Below are positions 43,926-51,389 of a DNA stretch of 64,000 bases, in pieces. The DNA lies in contig NZ_JNLJ01000001.1 of the NCBI RefSeq assembly GCF_000703045.1, positions 897,501 to 961,500 of the forward strand. Reading direction: 5' to 3'. Source of the stretch: Persephonella sp. IF05-L8. GTDB taxonomy: Bacteria; Aquificota; Aquificia; Aquificales; Hydrogenothermaceae. Within the stretch, counting starts at the first letter, position 1. Each line of letters opens with the position of its first letter. A program made the translations under genes and the position numbers. The notes below the pieces were generated by a model. The model was given only the letters and a program-made list of their open reading frames with translations. It was not told the DNA's origin and ran no database searches.

Positions 43926-44938
43926 TAGCCACACTGTCAGAGATTGAAAAAAAGGTAATTTCTCAATTACAGGAAGGAATTCCAATAGTAGAAAGACCTT
44001 TTGAAAAATTAGCATCTGAGATTGGTATTTCACAATCAGAATATCTGGATATAGTCAGAAATTTAAAAGAAGAAAAAATTATAAGGCAGATTTCTCCCAT
44101 TTATGATACAAAATCCCTTGGATATGATAGTTCACTTGTGGCTTTCAAGGTGGAAGATGATATTGAAAAAGTTGCCCAGTTTGTTAACTCCCATCCGGGA
44201 GTAAGCCACAACTACGAAAGAACCCATGAATTTAACCTGTGGTTTACCATAGCAGTTCCACCAGACAGTAGTCTTGGACTTGAAAAAACTGTTCAATTAA
44301 TTGCTGAAAAAAATAATATTAAACAGTATGCAATCTTAAGGACTGAAAAACTGTATAAAATAGGAGTTAAACTGGACACAGAGGGAACAAAGAAAAAAGA
44401 AAAAATAAAGAAAACCAGAACAAAAATTGATTATCAACTCCAAGAAGAAGATAAAGAAATTATAAAGATATCTCAGGAAGATATCCCCCTTGTAGAAAAT
44501 CCATTTGGAGAATATGCCAGACAATTGGGGATAACCCAGGATTATCTACTGGAAAAACTAAATTTATATCTGAAAGCAGGACTTATGAGAAGATTTGCAG
44601 CAATCCTTTATCACAGAAAAGTAGGTTTTAAAGCTAATGGAATGACTGTATGGAATATCCCAGAGGAAAAAATTGATGAACTTGGGTATAAACTGGCATC
44701 TTACAAAGCTGTAACCCATTGCTATAAGAGAACAACCAATGAACACTGGAAATATCCTCTTTTTTCCATGATACATGCCCAGACAAAAGAAGAACTGGAG
44801 AAATTTGTTAAAGATATTGCCCAGGAAGAAGGAATACAGGACTATCTAATCCTCTACTCAACTACAGAATTCAAGAAAAAAAGAATTAAGTATTTTTCAG
44901 ATGAGTTTTACAGGTGGGAAAATAACCATTTCACTTAA
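43922..44938 (+). CDS. nirDL: Siroheme decarboxylase, fused NirD-NirL type
   Basis: Converts siroheme to 12,18-didecarboxysiroheme on the heme d1 path. The 338-residue protein is two Lrp/AsnC-like halves in one chain. The N-terminal half (about 1-150) has the helix-turn-helix and HNYERTHEFNLWFTI; the C-terminal half (about 175-335) has a second helix-turn-helix-like region and HCYKRTTNEHWKYPLFSMIH. Each half matches one partner of the NirD/NirL or AhbA/AhbB pair. A fused form is known from Hydrogenobacter thermophilus. Last gene of the nir operon, followed by a strong terminator. Confidence 0.9.
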   Translation: MIATLSEIEKKVISQLQEGIPIVERPFEKLASEIGISQSEYLDIVRNLKEEKIIRQISPIYDTKSLGYDSSLVAFKVEDDIEKVAQFVNSHPGVSHNYERTHEFNLWFTIAVPPDSSLGLEKTVQLIAEKNNIKQYAILRTEKLYKIGVKLDTEGTKKKEKIKKTRTKIDYQLQEEDKEIIKISQEDIPLVENPFGEYARQLGITQDYLLEKLNLYLKAGLMRRFAAILYHRKVGFKANGMTVWNIPEEKIDELGYKLASYKAVTHCYKRTTNEHWKYPLFSMIHAQTKEELEKFVKDIAQEEGIQDYLILYSTTEFKKKRIKYFSDEFYRWENNHFT

Positions 44939-44991
44939 GTCAAAGAGGTAAAGAATTTTTAATTTATCTTTTGTCTTTGAATTGGTTTTAA

Positions 44992-45024
44992 ATAAAAAAA
45001 GCCCCCGAAAGGGGGCTTTTTTTT
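44992..45024. terminator. Bidirectional terminator between nirDL and norB
   Basis: Stem GCCCCC / GGGGGC with loop GAAA (45001-45016), flanked by a run of A on the left and eight T on the right, so it can end both the nir transcript and the opposing norB transcript. Confidence 0.93.
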
Positions 45025-47326
45025 ATGCTGTTGCAGTAGCAGGAGCCTCTTTTCTTGACAGATATAGTTTATAAATCAGGTCTACCAGGATTAAAACAGC
45101 ACCAGCTATGATTAGAAGGTCAGGTATCAGTCTTATCCATAACCAGAAGCCCATTCCTTCAAGAACTTCTCTTGTTCTTGCTACCCAGTATCCATAGTTA
45201 TATGCCCACTCCATTTGTTTTTCACCAATTACAAGAACAGGGAATGCAAAGATGAATATTCCAGCTGTTGTAAGCCAGAACGCCAGATTTGAAACTTTTT
45301 CATCCCAGTGGAGACCTTTAGCCAGTGCATTTGCTCTGGCAATAAGATACAGGAATGCTATTGAGATATATCCAAATGCACCAAGGAGTGCCACGTGACC
45401 ATGAGCCATTCCAAAGTATGTTCCGTGTTCATAGTAGTTAACAATTGGCAGGTTGATTAACATTCCGTAGAAACCAGCACCAAGCCAGTTAAGGAATGCT
45501 GAACCTGCAAGCCAGAGGAATGCCATTCTAAATGGGAATGCTTCTCCTTTTTTCTTGATATGGAGATACTCTTTTGTAGCTTCAATCATCAGGATAACCA
45601 GTGGTAATGGTTCAAGAGATGATAGAACACCACCCCATGCAATCCAGTATTCATTTTCACCCATCCAGAAGTAGTGGTGACCAGTTCCTATTGTTCCTGC
45701 AGCAACAATCAGGAATGCTTCGAAGAACATCATAATTGTTGCAAATCTTGCACTTACAAGTCCCAGTGCAACTGTCAGGAATGCCAGAGTTCCAGCTGCA
45801 AATAACTCAAATGTATTTTCAACCCAGAGGTGAACAACCCACCATCTAAAGTAATCATCAATTGTAAAGTTTGGCATTATTTTGTGAAGAGGTGCCATTC
45901 CAGCCATATACAGAACAGCAATGGCAAATGCAGACCATATCATCATTTGAAGTGGTGGAGTGACTTTTTCAGCCTGTCTTACGGTAAAGAAGACTATGGT
46001 AAACCATAGAACCAGACCTACAACAAGACCAATATCCCATACTCTACCCAATTCAATATACTCTCTACCTTCAGAACCGAGCCAGAACCATAATTCACCT
46101 GGAAGTTTTCCAAGGGCACCAAGCCAAAGACCTATCAGACCACCGCCACCAACAATAAGCAGAGCTACCCAGAGAATATCTACTGCTATAGGGAATTTGA
46201 AATCCTTTCCTCCAGATGCAAGAGGTGCTACAAATAATCCACCAGCGAGCCATCCAATTGCAATCCATAGGACAGCAAGGTTAAGGTGGAACTCCCTTGC
46301 TACGTTAAATGGGAAGAGAGATTGAGGTATAATCCAGTTATGGCTTGGGTCTGCAAATAGGTGAGCCATATAACCACCCATTAATGTTTGAAGCACAAAG
46401 AATAATGGAACAAGAGGAACGTATTTGATAACTTTTTGTTGCATTGGGGTGAGTTTTGTTATTTTGAGAGCTTCAGAGTATTCTTTTTCTGTATCAAACT
46501 TCAGGAAGTAATCGTAGAAAGCCCACATTACAACGATTGTTAATGCCCAACACGCCATGAATGCTACTAAAGACCAGAATAAAGAAGAGTATCCAACATC
46601 AAGTCCTATTGCAGGTTCAGGAGGCCAGTTATTAGTATAAGTAGGGTGCATATTCAGTGCTTTGTAAACATTTAGAGAATCTCCCAGGGATTTAATCACA
46701 GATACATCTTCCTTTGGCTCCATTCCGGGTCTTGGTGTTACAGCCACAAGTGTAGTCCAGTCTACGAAATCAGCAATTTTATCAGCCTCTTCAGGTTTGA
46801 TAATTCCTCCAACCCATGCATAATTTGGGTTTCCTTTTACCAGAAACTCTACCAGTTTTTTCTTTGCAGCCTGATATGCTTTTTCGTGTTGGGGAGTGAT
46901 TTGAGTAACACCCTCTTTTAATATTGATTTCTGACGTACATCTTCTGTCACCAGGTAATCAATCTGTGCTTTTTCCTCTTTGGAAAGACTGTTATAGTCC
47001 TTTCCAAACTTTTCCTGTGCGTAGATGTTTTGAAGATGGACTATCTTTTCGTGAAGTATCCATGCTGTGTAATCGGGACCCATGTATGCACCGTTACCAA
47101 GAAGAGTTCCATGGTTCATAATAACGTATTTCTGGAAGTATGCCTTACCCTGAACAATGTCATCGTAAGTATAGAGTGTCTGGGTACCCTTCACCTCTTT
47201 AGGAATAGGTGGAACATTTTTAATCTGGTCAACTGTGAGATACAGAAAAATACCCACAGCAGCTATAGTGGATAGAACGAAAATCAGGAACCACTTCTTA
47301 GAAGCTGCATCTGTTAGGTTGCTCAT
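45023..47326 (-). CDS. norB: Quinol-dependent nitric oxide reductase (qNOR)
   Basis: Reduces two NO to N2O in the inner membrane using quinol. The 767-residue length and the N-terminal extension (a periplasmic domain after the first membrane segment, residues about 40-215, including VIMNHGTLLGNG) mark the single-subunit qNOR (NorZ) type rather than cNOR. The catalytic domain has about 12 further membrane segments with the His ligands of heme b, heme b3 and FeB seen in AREFHLNLAVLW, VVHLWVENTFELF and GTGHHYFW. It is third in a minus-strand operon behind a 136-residue and a 40-residue membrane protein, 13 bases after the former. Confidence 0.95.
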   Translation of the reverse strand: MSNLTDAASKKWFLIFVLSTIAAVGIFLYLTVDQIKNVPPIPKEVKGTQTLYTYDDIVQGKAYFQKYVIMNHGTLLGNGAYMGPDYTAWILHEKIVHLQNIYAQEKFGKDYNSLSKEEKAQIDYLVTEDVRQKSILKEGVTQITPQHEKAYQAAKKKLVEFLVKGNPNYAWVGGIIKPEEADKIADFVDWTTLVAVTPRPGMEPKEDVSVIKSLGDSLNVYKALNMHPTYTNNWPPEPAIGLDVGYSSLFWSLVAFMACWALTIVVMWAFYDYFLKFDTEKEYSEALKITKLTPMQQKVIKYVPLVPLFFVLQTLMGGYMAHLFADPSHNWIIPQSLFPFNVAREFHLNLAVLWIAIGWLAGGLFVAPLASGGKDFKFPIAVDILWVALLIVGGGGLIGLWLGALGKLPGELWFWLGSEGREYIELGRVWDIGLVVGLVLWFTIVFFTVRQAEKVTPPLQMMIWSAFAIAVLYMAGMAPLHKIMPNFTIDDYFRWWVVHLWVENTFELFAAGTLAFLTVALGLVSARFATIMMFFEAFLIVAAGTIGTGHHYFWMGENEYWIAWGGVLSSLEPLPLVILMIEATKEYLHIKKKGEAFPFRMAFLWLAGSAFLNWLGAGFYGMLINLPIVNYYEHGTYFGMAHGHVALLGAFGYISIAFLYLIARANALAKGLHWDEKVSNLAFWLTTAGIFIFAFPVLVIGEKQMEWAYNYGYWVARTREVLEGMGFWLWIRLIPDLLIIAGAVLILVDLIYKLYLSRKEAPATATA

Positions 47327-47339
47327 CTCCTAAACCCTC

Positions 47340-47750
47340 CTATGTAGTTAAATAAACTCTTATTAAATACACAACTAAATAACTAAAAAACATAATTCCA
47401 AAAAGTTTTTTATATACTCGGGCTTCACCTCCTTTGTATATCAATGCTAATGAGATAATAAACAAAACGACTACATATCCTAAAATCATTACAAGAGCAC
47501 TCTGACCCATTGGATTTGAAGTTAGGTCATCCATTCCGGTCATTGTCAGTATAGATAGAAGCAATATTCCTGTTGTTCCTGTGAGTAAAACGAAGATAAA
47601 GGCAATTTTAAGATATCTTTTAACAATATTTTCTTTAAGTATTTCTTCATCTCCTATCATGAATACCAAAGCCATACCGAAGAAACCTGCATTGGAAACT
47701 ACGTGTATCATATATGACAATTTCCACAGCCATGAACCAACTTCCATCAT
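47340..47750 (-). CDS. Four-helix membrane protein of the qNOR operon
   Basis: A 136-residue protein with four predicted membrane segments. His16 in KLSYMIHVVSNAGFFGMAL lies inside the first segment and could ligate heme. I do not recognise a named family. Tandem ATGs at 47750 and 47747 are possible starts; GGAGG lies about 14 bases upstream, inside the end of the preceding 40-residue gene. Its position directly before norB suggests a role in assembling, anchoring or feeding electrons to qNOR. Loops carry mixed charges without further motifs. Confidence 0.75.
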   Translation of the reverse strand: MMEVGSWLWKLSYMIHVVSNAGFFGMALVFMIGDEEILKENIVKRYLKIAFIFVLLTGTTGILLLSILTMTGMDDLTSNPMGQSALVMILGYVVVLFIISLALIYKGGEARVYKKLFGIMFFSYLVVYLIRVYLTT

Positions 47751-47760
47751 GATTAGAAAT

Positions 47761-47883
47761 TTATCCTCCTATCATCCTGATAATCGCAATTACACAAGGC
47801 CCTGCCAGTGCGAGAAAAGAAACTGCAAGGAAAATAACCAGCGATATTACTATAGCCCATTGTTTTGAAGTCCATTCTTTCAA
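47761..47883 (-). CDS. Small single-span membrane protein (40 aa)
   Basis: A short frame starting at TTG 47883 with GAGG seven bases upstream. It has a charged, Trp-rich head (KEWTSKQWAIV), one hydrophobic span of about 24 residues (ISLVIFLAVSFLALAGPCVI) and a short tail ending RMIGG. A competing 66-residue frame over the same bases lacks such a pattern. It is the first gene after the Fnr/Dnr box and lies ten bases from the next gene, so it fits as a small accessory subunit of qNOR or its assembly. No family recognised. Confidence 0.6.
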   Translation of the reverse strand: MKEWTSKQWAIVISLVIFLAVSFLALAGPCVIAIIRMIGG

Positions 47884-47952
47884 TCAATTTCCTCATTCTA
47901 AGATATTTCATACTTTTTTGTCTTAAATTAAAAGGGATAAATAAAGATTGCA

Positions 47953-47966
47953 TTGACCTGAATCAA
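47953..47966. promoter_or_regulatory. Fnr/Dnr-type site before the qNOR operon
   Basis: TTGACCTGAATCAA. Read for the minus strand, an AT-rich -10-like TTTAAT around 47930-47925 places the site centre near -41, class II activation of the norB transcript. For the plus strand, a TATAAT abuts the site at 47968-47973, so binding could also block transcription in that direction. Confidence 0.75.
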
Positions 47967-47984
47967 GTATAATATTTTATTGAG

Positions 47985-48042
47985 AGTATAGAAAATATAC
48001 TATCTACCTGAAAATTAGATTATAGAAGATATACAAAATATC
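47985..48042. repeat. Two small inverted repeats in the norB/DUF2231 gap
   Basis: AGTATA-GAAAA-TATACT at 47985-48001 and GATAT-ACAAA-ATATC at 48028-48042. Both have five-base centres and lie just upstream of the DUF2231 promoter. They could be operators; AT-rich chance is a real alternative. Confidence 0.35.
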
Positions 48043-48043
48043 A

Positions 48044-48070
48044 TTGACATAATAGATATTAAATTATAGT
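48044..48070 (+). promoter_or_regulatory. Possible promoter of the DUF2231 gene
   Basis: -35 TTGACA (48044-48049), 15-base spacer, -10 TATAGT (48065-48070). The spacer is shorter than ideal. Predicted start near 48077, giving a 24-base leader that includes AAGGGG. Confidence 0.5.
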
Positions 48071-48100
48071 CTTTATTAAATTTTAATCAAGGGGACTAAA

Positions 48101-48583
48101 ATGGCTGAATTGCATGCTCCTATAGTACATTTTGCAATAGCATTAACTATTGTTGGTGTATTGTTTGATTTAGTGGGATTTGCTTTGAAAAAGGAAACTT
48201 TAAGACATGCCGGTTTCTGGACTTTTATAGTTGGAGTACTGGCTGTATGGGGAGCTATGTTTTCTGGAGAAGCTGCCGAGGAAGTAGTGGAACATTTTGT
48301 GGAAGGAACAAGTATAGAAGATATTTTTGAAACCCATGAAGAGCTGGGAAAGTTCCTTCCCTGGATATTTACAGCCCTTGGAGTATTTAGGGTCTTTCTC
48401 TATCTAAAGGAAAATATGAAACTATTTGTTGTTTATCTAATTTTAGCCCTTATTGGAATTGGATTAGTAGGGTATCAAGGCAGAATAGGTGGAAAACTGG
48501 TTTACGAATACGGAGTTGGTGTTAAACCTTTAATGGAAAAAATGCCTGTAAATCCAGAAAAACATCATGAGGAAGATGATTAA
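48101..48583 (+). CDS. DUF2231 membrane protein
   Basis: A 160-residue inner-membrane protein with four predicted spans, beginning MAELHAPIVHFAIALTIVG, the typical DUF2231 opening with two His residues at the first membrane helix that could bind heme. A periplasmic or cytoplasmic acidic loop (GEAAEEVVEHFVEGTSIEDI) separates spans two and three, and the C-terminus is acidic with paired His (KHHEEDD). The family's function is unknown. It is divergent from the qNOR operon across a gap holding an Fnr/Dnr site and two inverted repeats, so NO- or oxygen-dependent control is possible. Confidence 0.8.
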   Translation: MAELHAPIVHFAIALTIVGVLFDLVGFALKKETLRHAGFWTFIVGVLAVWGAMFSGEAAEEVVEHFVEGTSIEDIFETHEELGKFLPWIFTALGVFRVFLYLKENMKLFVVYLILALIGIGLVGYQGRIGGKLVYEYGVGVKPLMEKMPVNPEKHHEEDD

Positions 48584-48613
48584 ATATATAAATATGTTCC
48601 AGCAAAAATTATA

Positions 48614-48781
48614 TTAAGCGTATATATCTATACGATGGTTGCCTTCATTGGAAGGCTTTTCCTTTTTTTGTTTGTTTCTTTTCTTTTTAGACTTTTTGTA
48701 TACAGTCCATAATCTTTTCTGGGATTTTTCATCTGTTACAGGCTTTATTTTTAAAACATTTGTAATGTTTGGCCAATCCAT
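48614..48781 (-). CDS. Small basic protein (55 aa), unknown
   Basis: A short frame from ATG 48781 with GGAGG eight bases upstream, part of a long purine-rich GGGGGAGGTGG. The product MDWPNITNVLKIKPVTDEKS continues into a strongly basic middle (KKSKKKRNKQKKEK) and a polar end (EGNHRIDIYA). It lies 52 bases downstream of the MFS gene on the same strand. The excellent ribosome-binding site argues for expression. Its 3' part contains, on the other strand, the terminator hairpin of the DUF2231 gene. No family recognised. Confidence 0.5.
   Translation of the reverse strand: MDWPNITNVLKIKPVTDEKSQKRLWTVYKKSKKKRNKQKKEKPSNEGNHRIDIYA
48641..48669 (+). terminator. Terminator after DUF2231 gene
   Basis: Stem GCCTTC / GAAGGC, loop ATTG, then TTTTCCTTTTTTT. 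It lies 58 bases past the DUF2231 stop codon. Confidence 0.85.
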
Positions 48782-48833
48782 ACCAACCACCTCCCCCTTA
48801 TTAATATAAGATTAAGTTATAAAAAAGCAACTT

Positions 48834-50042
48834 TTACTTCTTTACTCTTTTTTCCTTTACACTTTCAGGCATTTCAAGGGTCAACACAGCCACCAGCCAT
48901 AGGAAAGTGATTATTCCAAGGAATATAAAAACTGCTTTATGTCCATACTGGAGTAGATAACCAGCTGCAGCACCACCTACAAAAGCACCAAGAAACTGGG
49001 CAGTATTAAAAACACCGGAGGCAGTTCCTTTCACCTGTGGCTTTGCATATCTGCTCATAAGGGAAGGCATTATCGGTTCCAGCATCATAAATCCTGTAAA
49101 GTAAACAATAATAGCTATTATTGCAGGGACAAACTGGTTTTCAAACTCCATAAAAAGACCAAAAGAGAAAATAAGGATGAGGATGGCAACTATTTTCACC
49201 TCTTTTATTAGACCTTTTTTTTCAGCAATGATAGTTGAGGGAACCATTAAGGTTAGACCAACAAGAAACATAACAAGATAAACTTTCCATAAATCTCCTA
49301 CATCCATGAATTGTTTTAGTATCAGTGGGGCAGATGTGAAAACAGCTGTAAGACCCATATGGAGAACAAACATCCCAAAATCCATTTTAAGCAGGTTTTT
49401 ATCTTTTAAAACAGTTCCCAGATACGAACCTGTAAACTCTGCATCTTCATGGTGAACTATTACTTTTGGTTTTGGTAATCCCCAGACTATATAAGGAATA
49501 GAAATCAAAGCTAAAAGTGCTGTAAAACCAAATACACCGGCAAGTCCAAAATGAGCAGCTATCCAGGGCCCCAGAACCATACCAAAGGCAAAAGCCATTC
49601 CTATGGAAGCCCCTATTGTCGCCATTGCCCGTGTTCTGATTTCTTCACGGGTAAGGTCAGCAATAAGGGCTATAACAACTGAAGAAACAGCTCCCATACC
49701 CTGTAAAAATCTACCTGCTATAAGAAGGTAGATATTCTCTTGCAGTGAAGCATAAGCTGATAGAAGGCTACCAAAAACAAATATTATTGTAGAGAATAAA
49801 AGAATAGGAATTCTTCCAATTTTATCACTTAAAAGTCCATAGGGTATCTGGAAAAAAGCCTGAGTTAATCCATAGGCACCAATGGCAAGTCCTACAAGAA
49901 ATGATGTTGCTCCTGGAAAATCATGGGCATATATACTTAAAACAGGCAAAACCAGAAATAGTCCAAGCATTCTCAGAGAAAATATTGCAGAAAGACCAAG
50001 GGTTGCTTTTTTTTCTACAGGTGTAAAATCTTTGTCTATCAA
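48834..50042 (-). CDS. MFS transporter (YajR-like drug/proton antiporter)
   Basis: A 402-residue inner-membrane protein with 12 predicted spans. Motif A is visible as GLLSDKIGRIPILL after the second span and motif C-like GMVLGPWIAAHFG in the fifth, both typical of efflux-type MFS carriers. The start LGLSAIFSLRMLGLFLVLPVLSIYA resembles the YajR/YfcJ group. Substrate unknown. It is 84 bases downstream of the kinase gene on the same strand and may share its transcript. Confidence 0.85.
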   Translation of the reverse strand: MIDKDFTPVEKKATLGLSAIFSLRMLGLFLVLPVLSIYAHDFPGATSFLVGLAIGAYGLTQAFFQIPYGLLSDKIGRIPILLFSTIIFVFGSLLSAYASLQENIYLLIAGRFLQGMGAVSSVVIALIADLTREEIRTRAMATIGASIGMAFAFGMVLGPWIAAHFGLAGVFGFTALLALISIPYIVWGLPKPKVIVHHEDAEFTGSYLGTVLKDKNLLKMDFGMFVLHMGLTAVFTSAPLILKQFMDVGDLWKVYLVMFLVGLTLMVPSTIIAEKKGLIKEVKIVAILILIFSFGLFMEFENQFVPAIIAIIVYFTGFMMLEPIMPSLMSRYAKPQVKGTASGVFNTAQFLGAFVGGAAAGYLLQYGHKAVFIFLGIITFLWLVAVLTLEMPESVKEKRVKK

Positions 50043-50126
50043 TTATCTTACCTCTGGTTAGTATTTATTAACCTAATTATACCCCTCAAAAAAGGTGGGT
50101 TTAATATTATCTATATCATAAAAGTT

Positions 50127-50729
50127 CTAATCTCTTATATGAAGAATATCCAGTATTTTTTGAAAGTTTTCTTCTGTTTTATTTTTTTTGTAAACTTTTG
50201 CTGCTTCTATCAGCTTTTCTTTATCAAATTCTGGAAGATACTTGCTCCCTTCTCCTATTATAAATTGAATTAGCTGGGTTACATTCTGAAGATTTTTAGA
50301 AAATTTGCTTCTTTCAAAATCAATTAGATAAACCTTCAAGTTGTCATCAATCAGAACGTTTGTGTATGGTCTATGCATTTCCTCTTTGTTTATACCAAGT
50401 TTATCCAGAACTCTTGCCTGTTTTAGAAGCTGGGAAATAAGAGTTTTTGCGTTTTCTTTGTTGATTACCTTTTTTAATGGCTGTCCGTGGATAAACTCAT
50501 ACGCTATAAAGTCTTCACCAGCAAGAACAAGTTTTCCACCTATGCCATACTTATTAATAATTTGAAGTATCTGGGCTTCTTTTTGGATATTTGGAATAAA
50601 TTGTTCCTCAGAAGCCACTTTAAATGCCAGCTCTTGATTGTCTAAATAACCTCTGTAGACCTCCCCTCTCCATCCTTCCCCTATTAACTGTAAATTTTTT
50701 ATTTTGCTTTTTATGTCTTCAAATTTCAT
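50127..50729 (-). CDS. Small atypical protein kinase-like protein (COG2112-like)
   Basis: A 200-residue kinase-fold protein. The glycine loop GEGWRGEVYRG (17-27), Lys37 in LAFKVAS and Glu51 in QKEAQIL are present. The catalytic loop reads EMHRPYTNVLID (117-128): the usual catalytic Asp position is not Asp, while Asn124 and the metal-binding DFE at 137-139 remain. This resembles predicted archaeal/thermophile Ser/Thr kinases of COG2112. Activity and substrate are unknown. It overlaps the LOG-family gene by 11 bases as the last member of a five-gene minus-strand run. Confidence 0.7.
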   Translation of the reverse strand: MKFEDIKSKIKNLQLIGEGWRGEVYRGYLDNQELAFKVASEEQFIPNIQKEAQILQIINKYGIGGKLVLAGEDFIAYEFIHGQPLKKVINKENAKTLISQLLKQARVLDKLGINKEEMHRPYTNVLIDDNLKVYLIDFERSKFSKNLQNVTQLIQFIIGEGSKYLPEFDKEKLIEAAKVYKKNKTEENFQKILDILHIRD

Positions 50730-51387
50730 ATTCGTAGTGTTGTGAATAGAAATTCACTATTATATCCACTATCTCATCAAGGTCATCAACTATCTGGAAC
50801 AGCTCAAAATCTTCAGGAGATATGTATCCATCTGCAAGAACTTTATTTTTTATCCATTCCACAAGCCCATTCCAGTATTCGCTACCATACATGATAACTG
50901 GAAAAGGTTTTAGCTTTTTGGTCTGAATTAACACCAGTGTTTCTGTAAGCTCATCAAGGGTTCCGTATCCACCGGGGAATAAAACATAAGCTGTTGCATA
51001 TTTGTTAAACATAACTTTTCTGGCAAAAAAATAGCGGAAATTAAGTGTTACTGTTGCATAAGGATTAGGAACCTGCTCCATAGGAAGTGTTATATTCAAC
51101 CCTACAGAACGACCTCCTGCCTCCTTGGCACCTCTGTTTCCGGCTTCCATTATTCCAGGACCACCACCGGTGATTATAGAAAAGCCTTTTGCTACCAGTT
51201 TCTTTGCAAGTTCTCTGGCAGCTTCGTAATATTTGTTTCCTTCTTTTACCCTTGCAGAACCATAAAAGGTTACTGCAGGTATAAACTCAGGTAAAACTTC
51301 AAATCCATCAACAAAATCACCTATGATTTTGAATAATCGCCACGCATCTTCCTTTTTTAGCTCGTTAATGAAATATTTCTCTTCCAT
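50719..51387 (-). CDS. LOG family protein (TIGR00730 Rossmann)
   Basis: A 222-residue Rossmann-fold protein with GGGPGIMEAGNRGAKEAGG and PGGYGTLDELTETL, the two diagnostic motifs of the 'lysine decarboxylase'/LOG family. Studied members are nucleotide 5'-monophosphate phosphoribohydrolases (cytokinin-activating in plants and some bacteria). In this organism a nucleotide-cleaving role is plausible but unproven. It starts two bases after the TPR gene ends and overlaps the kinase gene by 11 bases. Confidence 0.85.
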   Translation of the reverse strand: MEEKYFINELKKEDAWRLFKIIGDFVDGFEVLPEFIPAVTFYGSARVKEGNKYYEAARELAKKLVAKGFSIITGGGPGIMEAGNRGAKEAGGRSVGLNITLPMEQVPNPYATVTLNFRYFFARKVMFNKYATAYVLFPGGYGTLDELTETLVLIQTKKLKPFPVIMYGSEYWNGLVEWIKNKVLADGYISPEDFELFQIVDDLDEIVDIIVNFYSQHYEYEI

Positions 51388-51389
51388 CT

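Noticed and set aside
47753-47953. 66-residue minus-strand frame before the qNOR operon
   Set aside because: No ribosome-binding site, mixed composition without a membrane or soluble pattern, and it competes with the better-supported 40-residue frame in the same bases.
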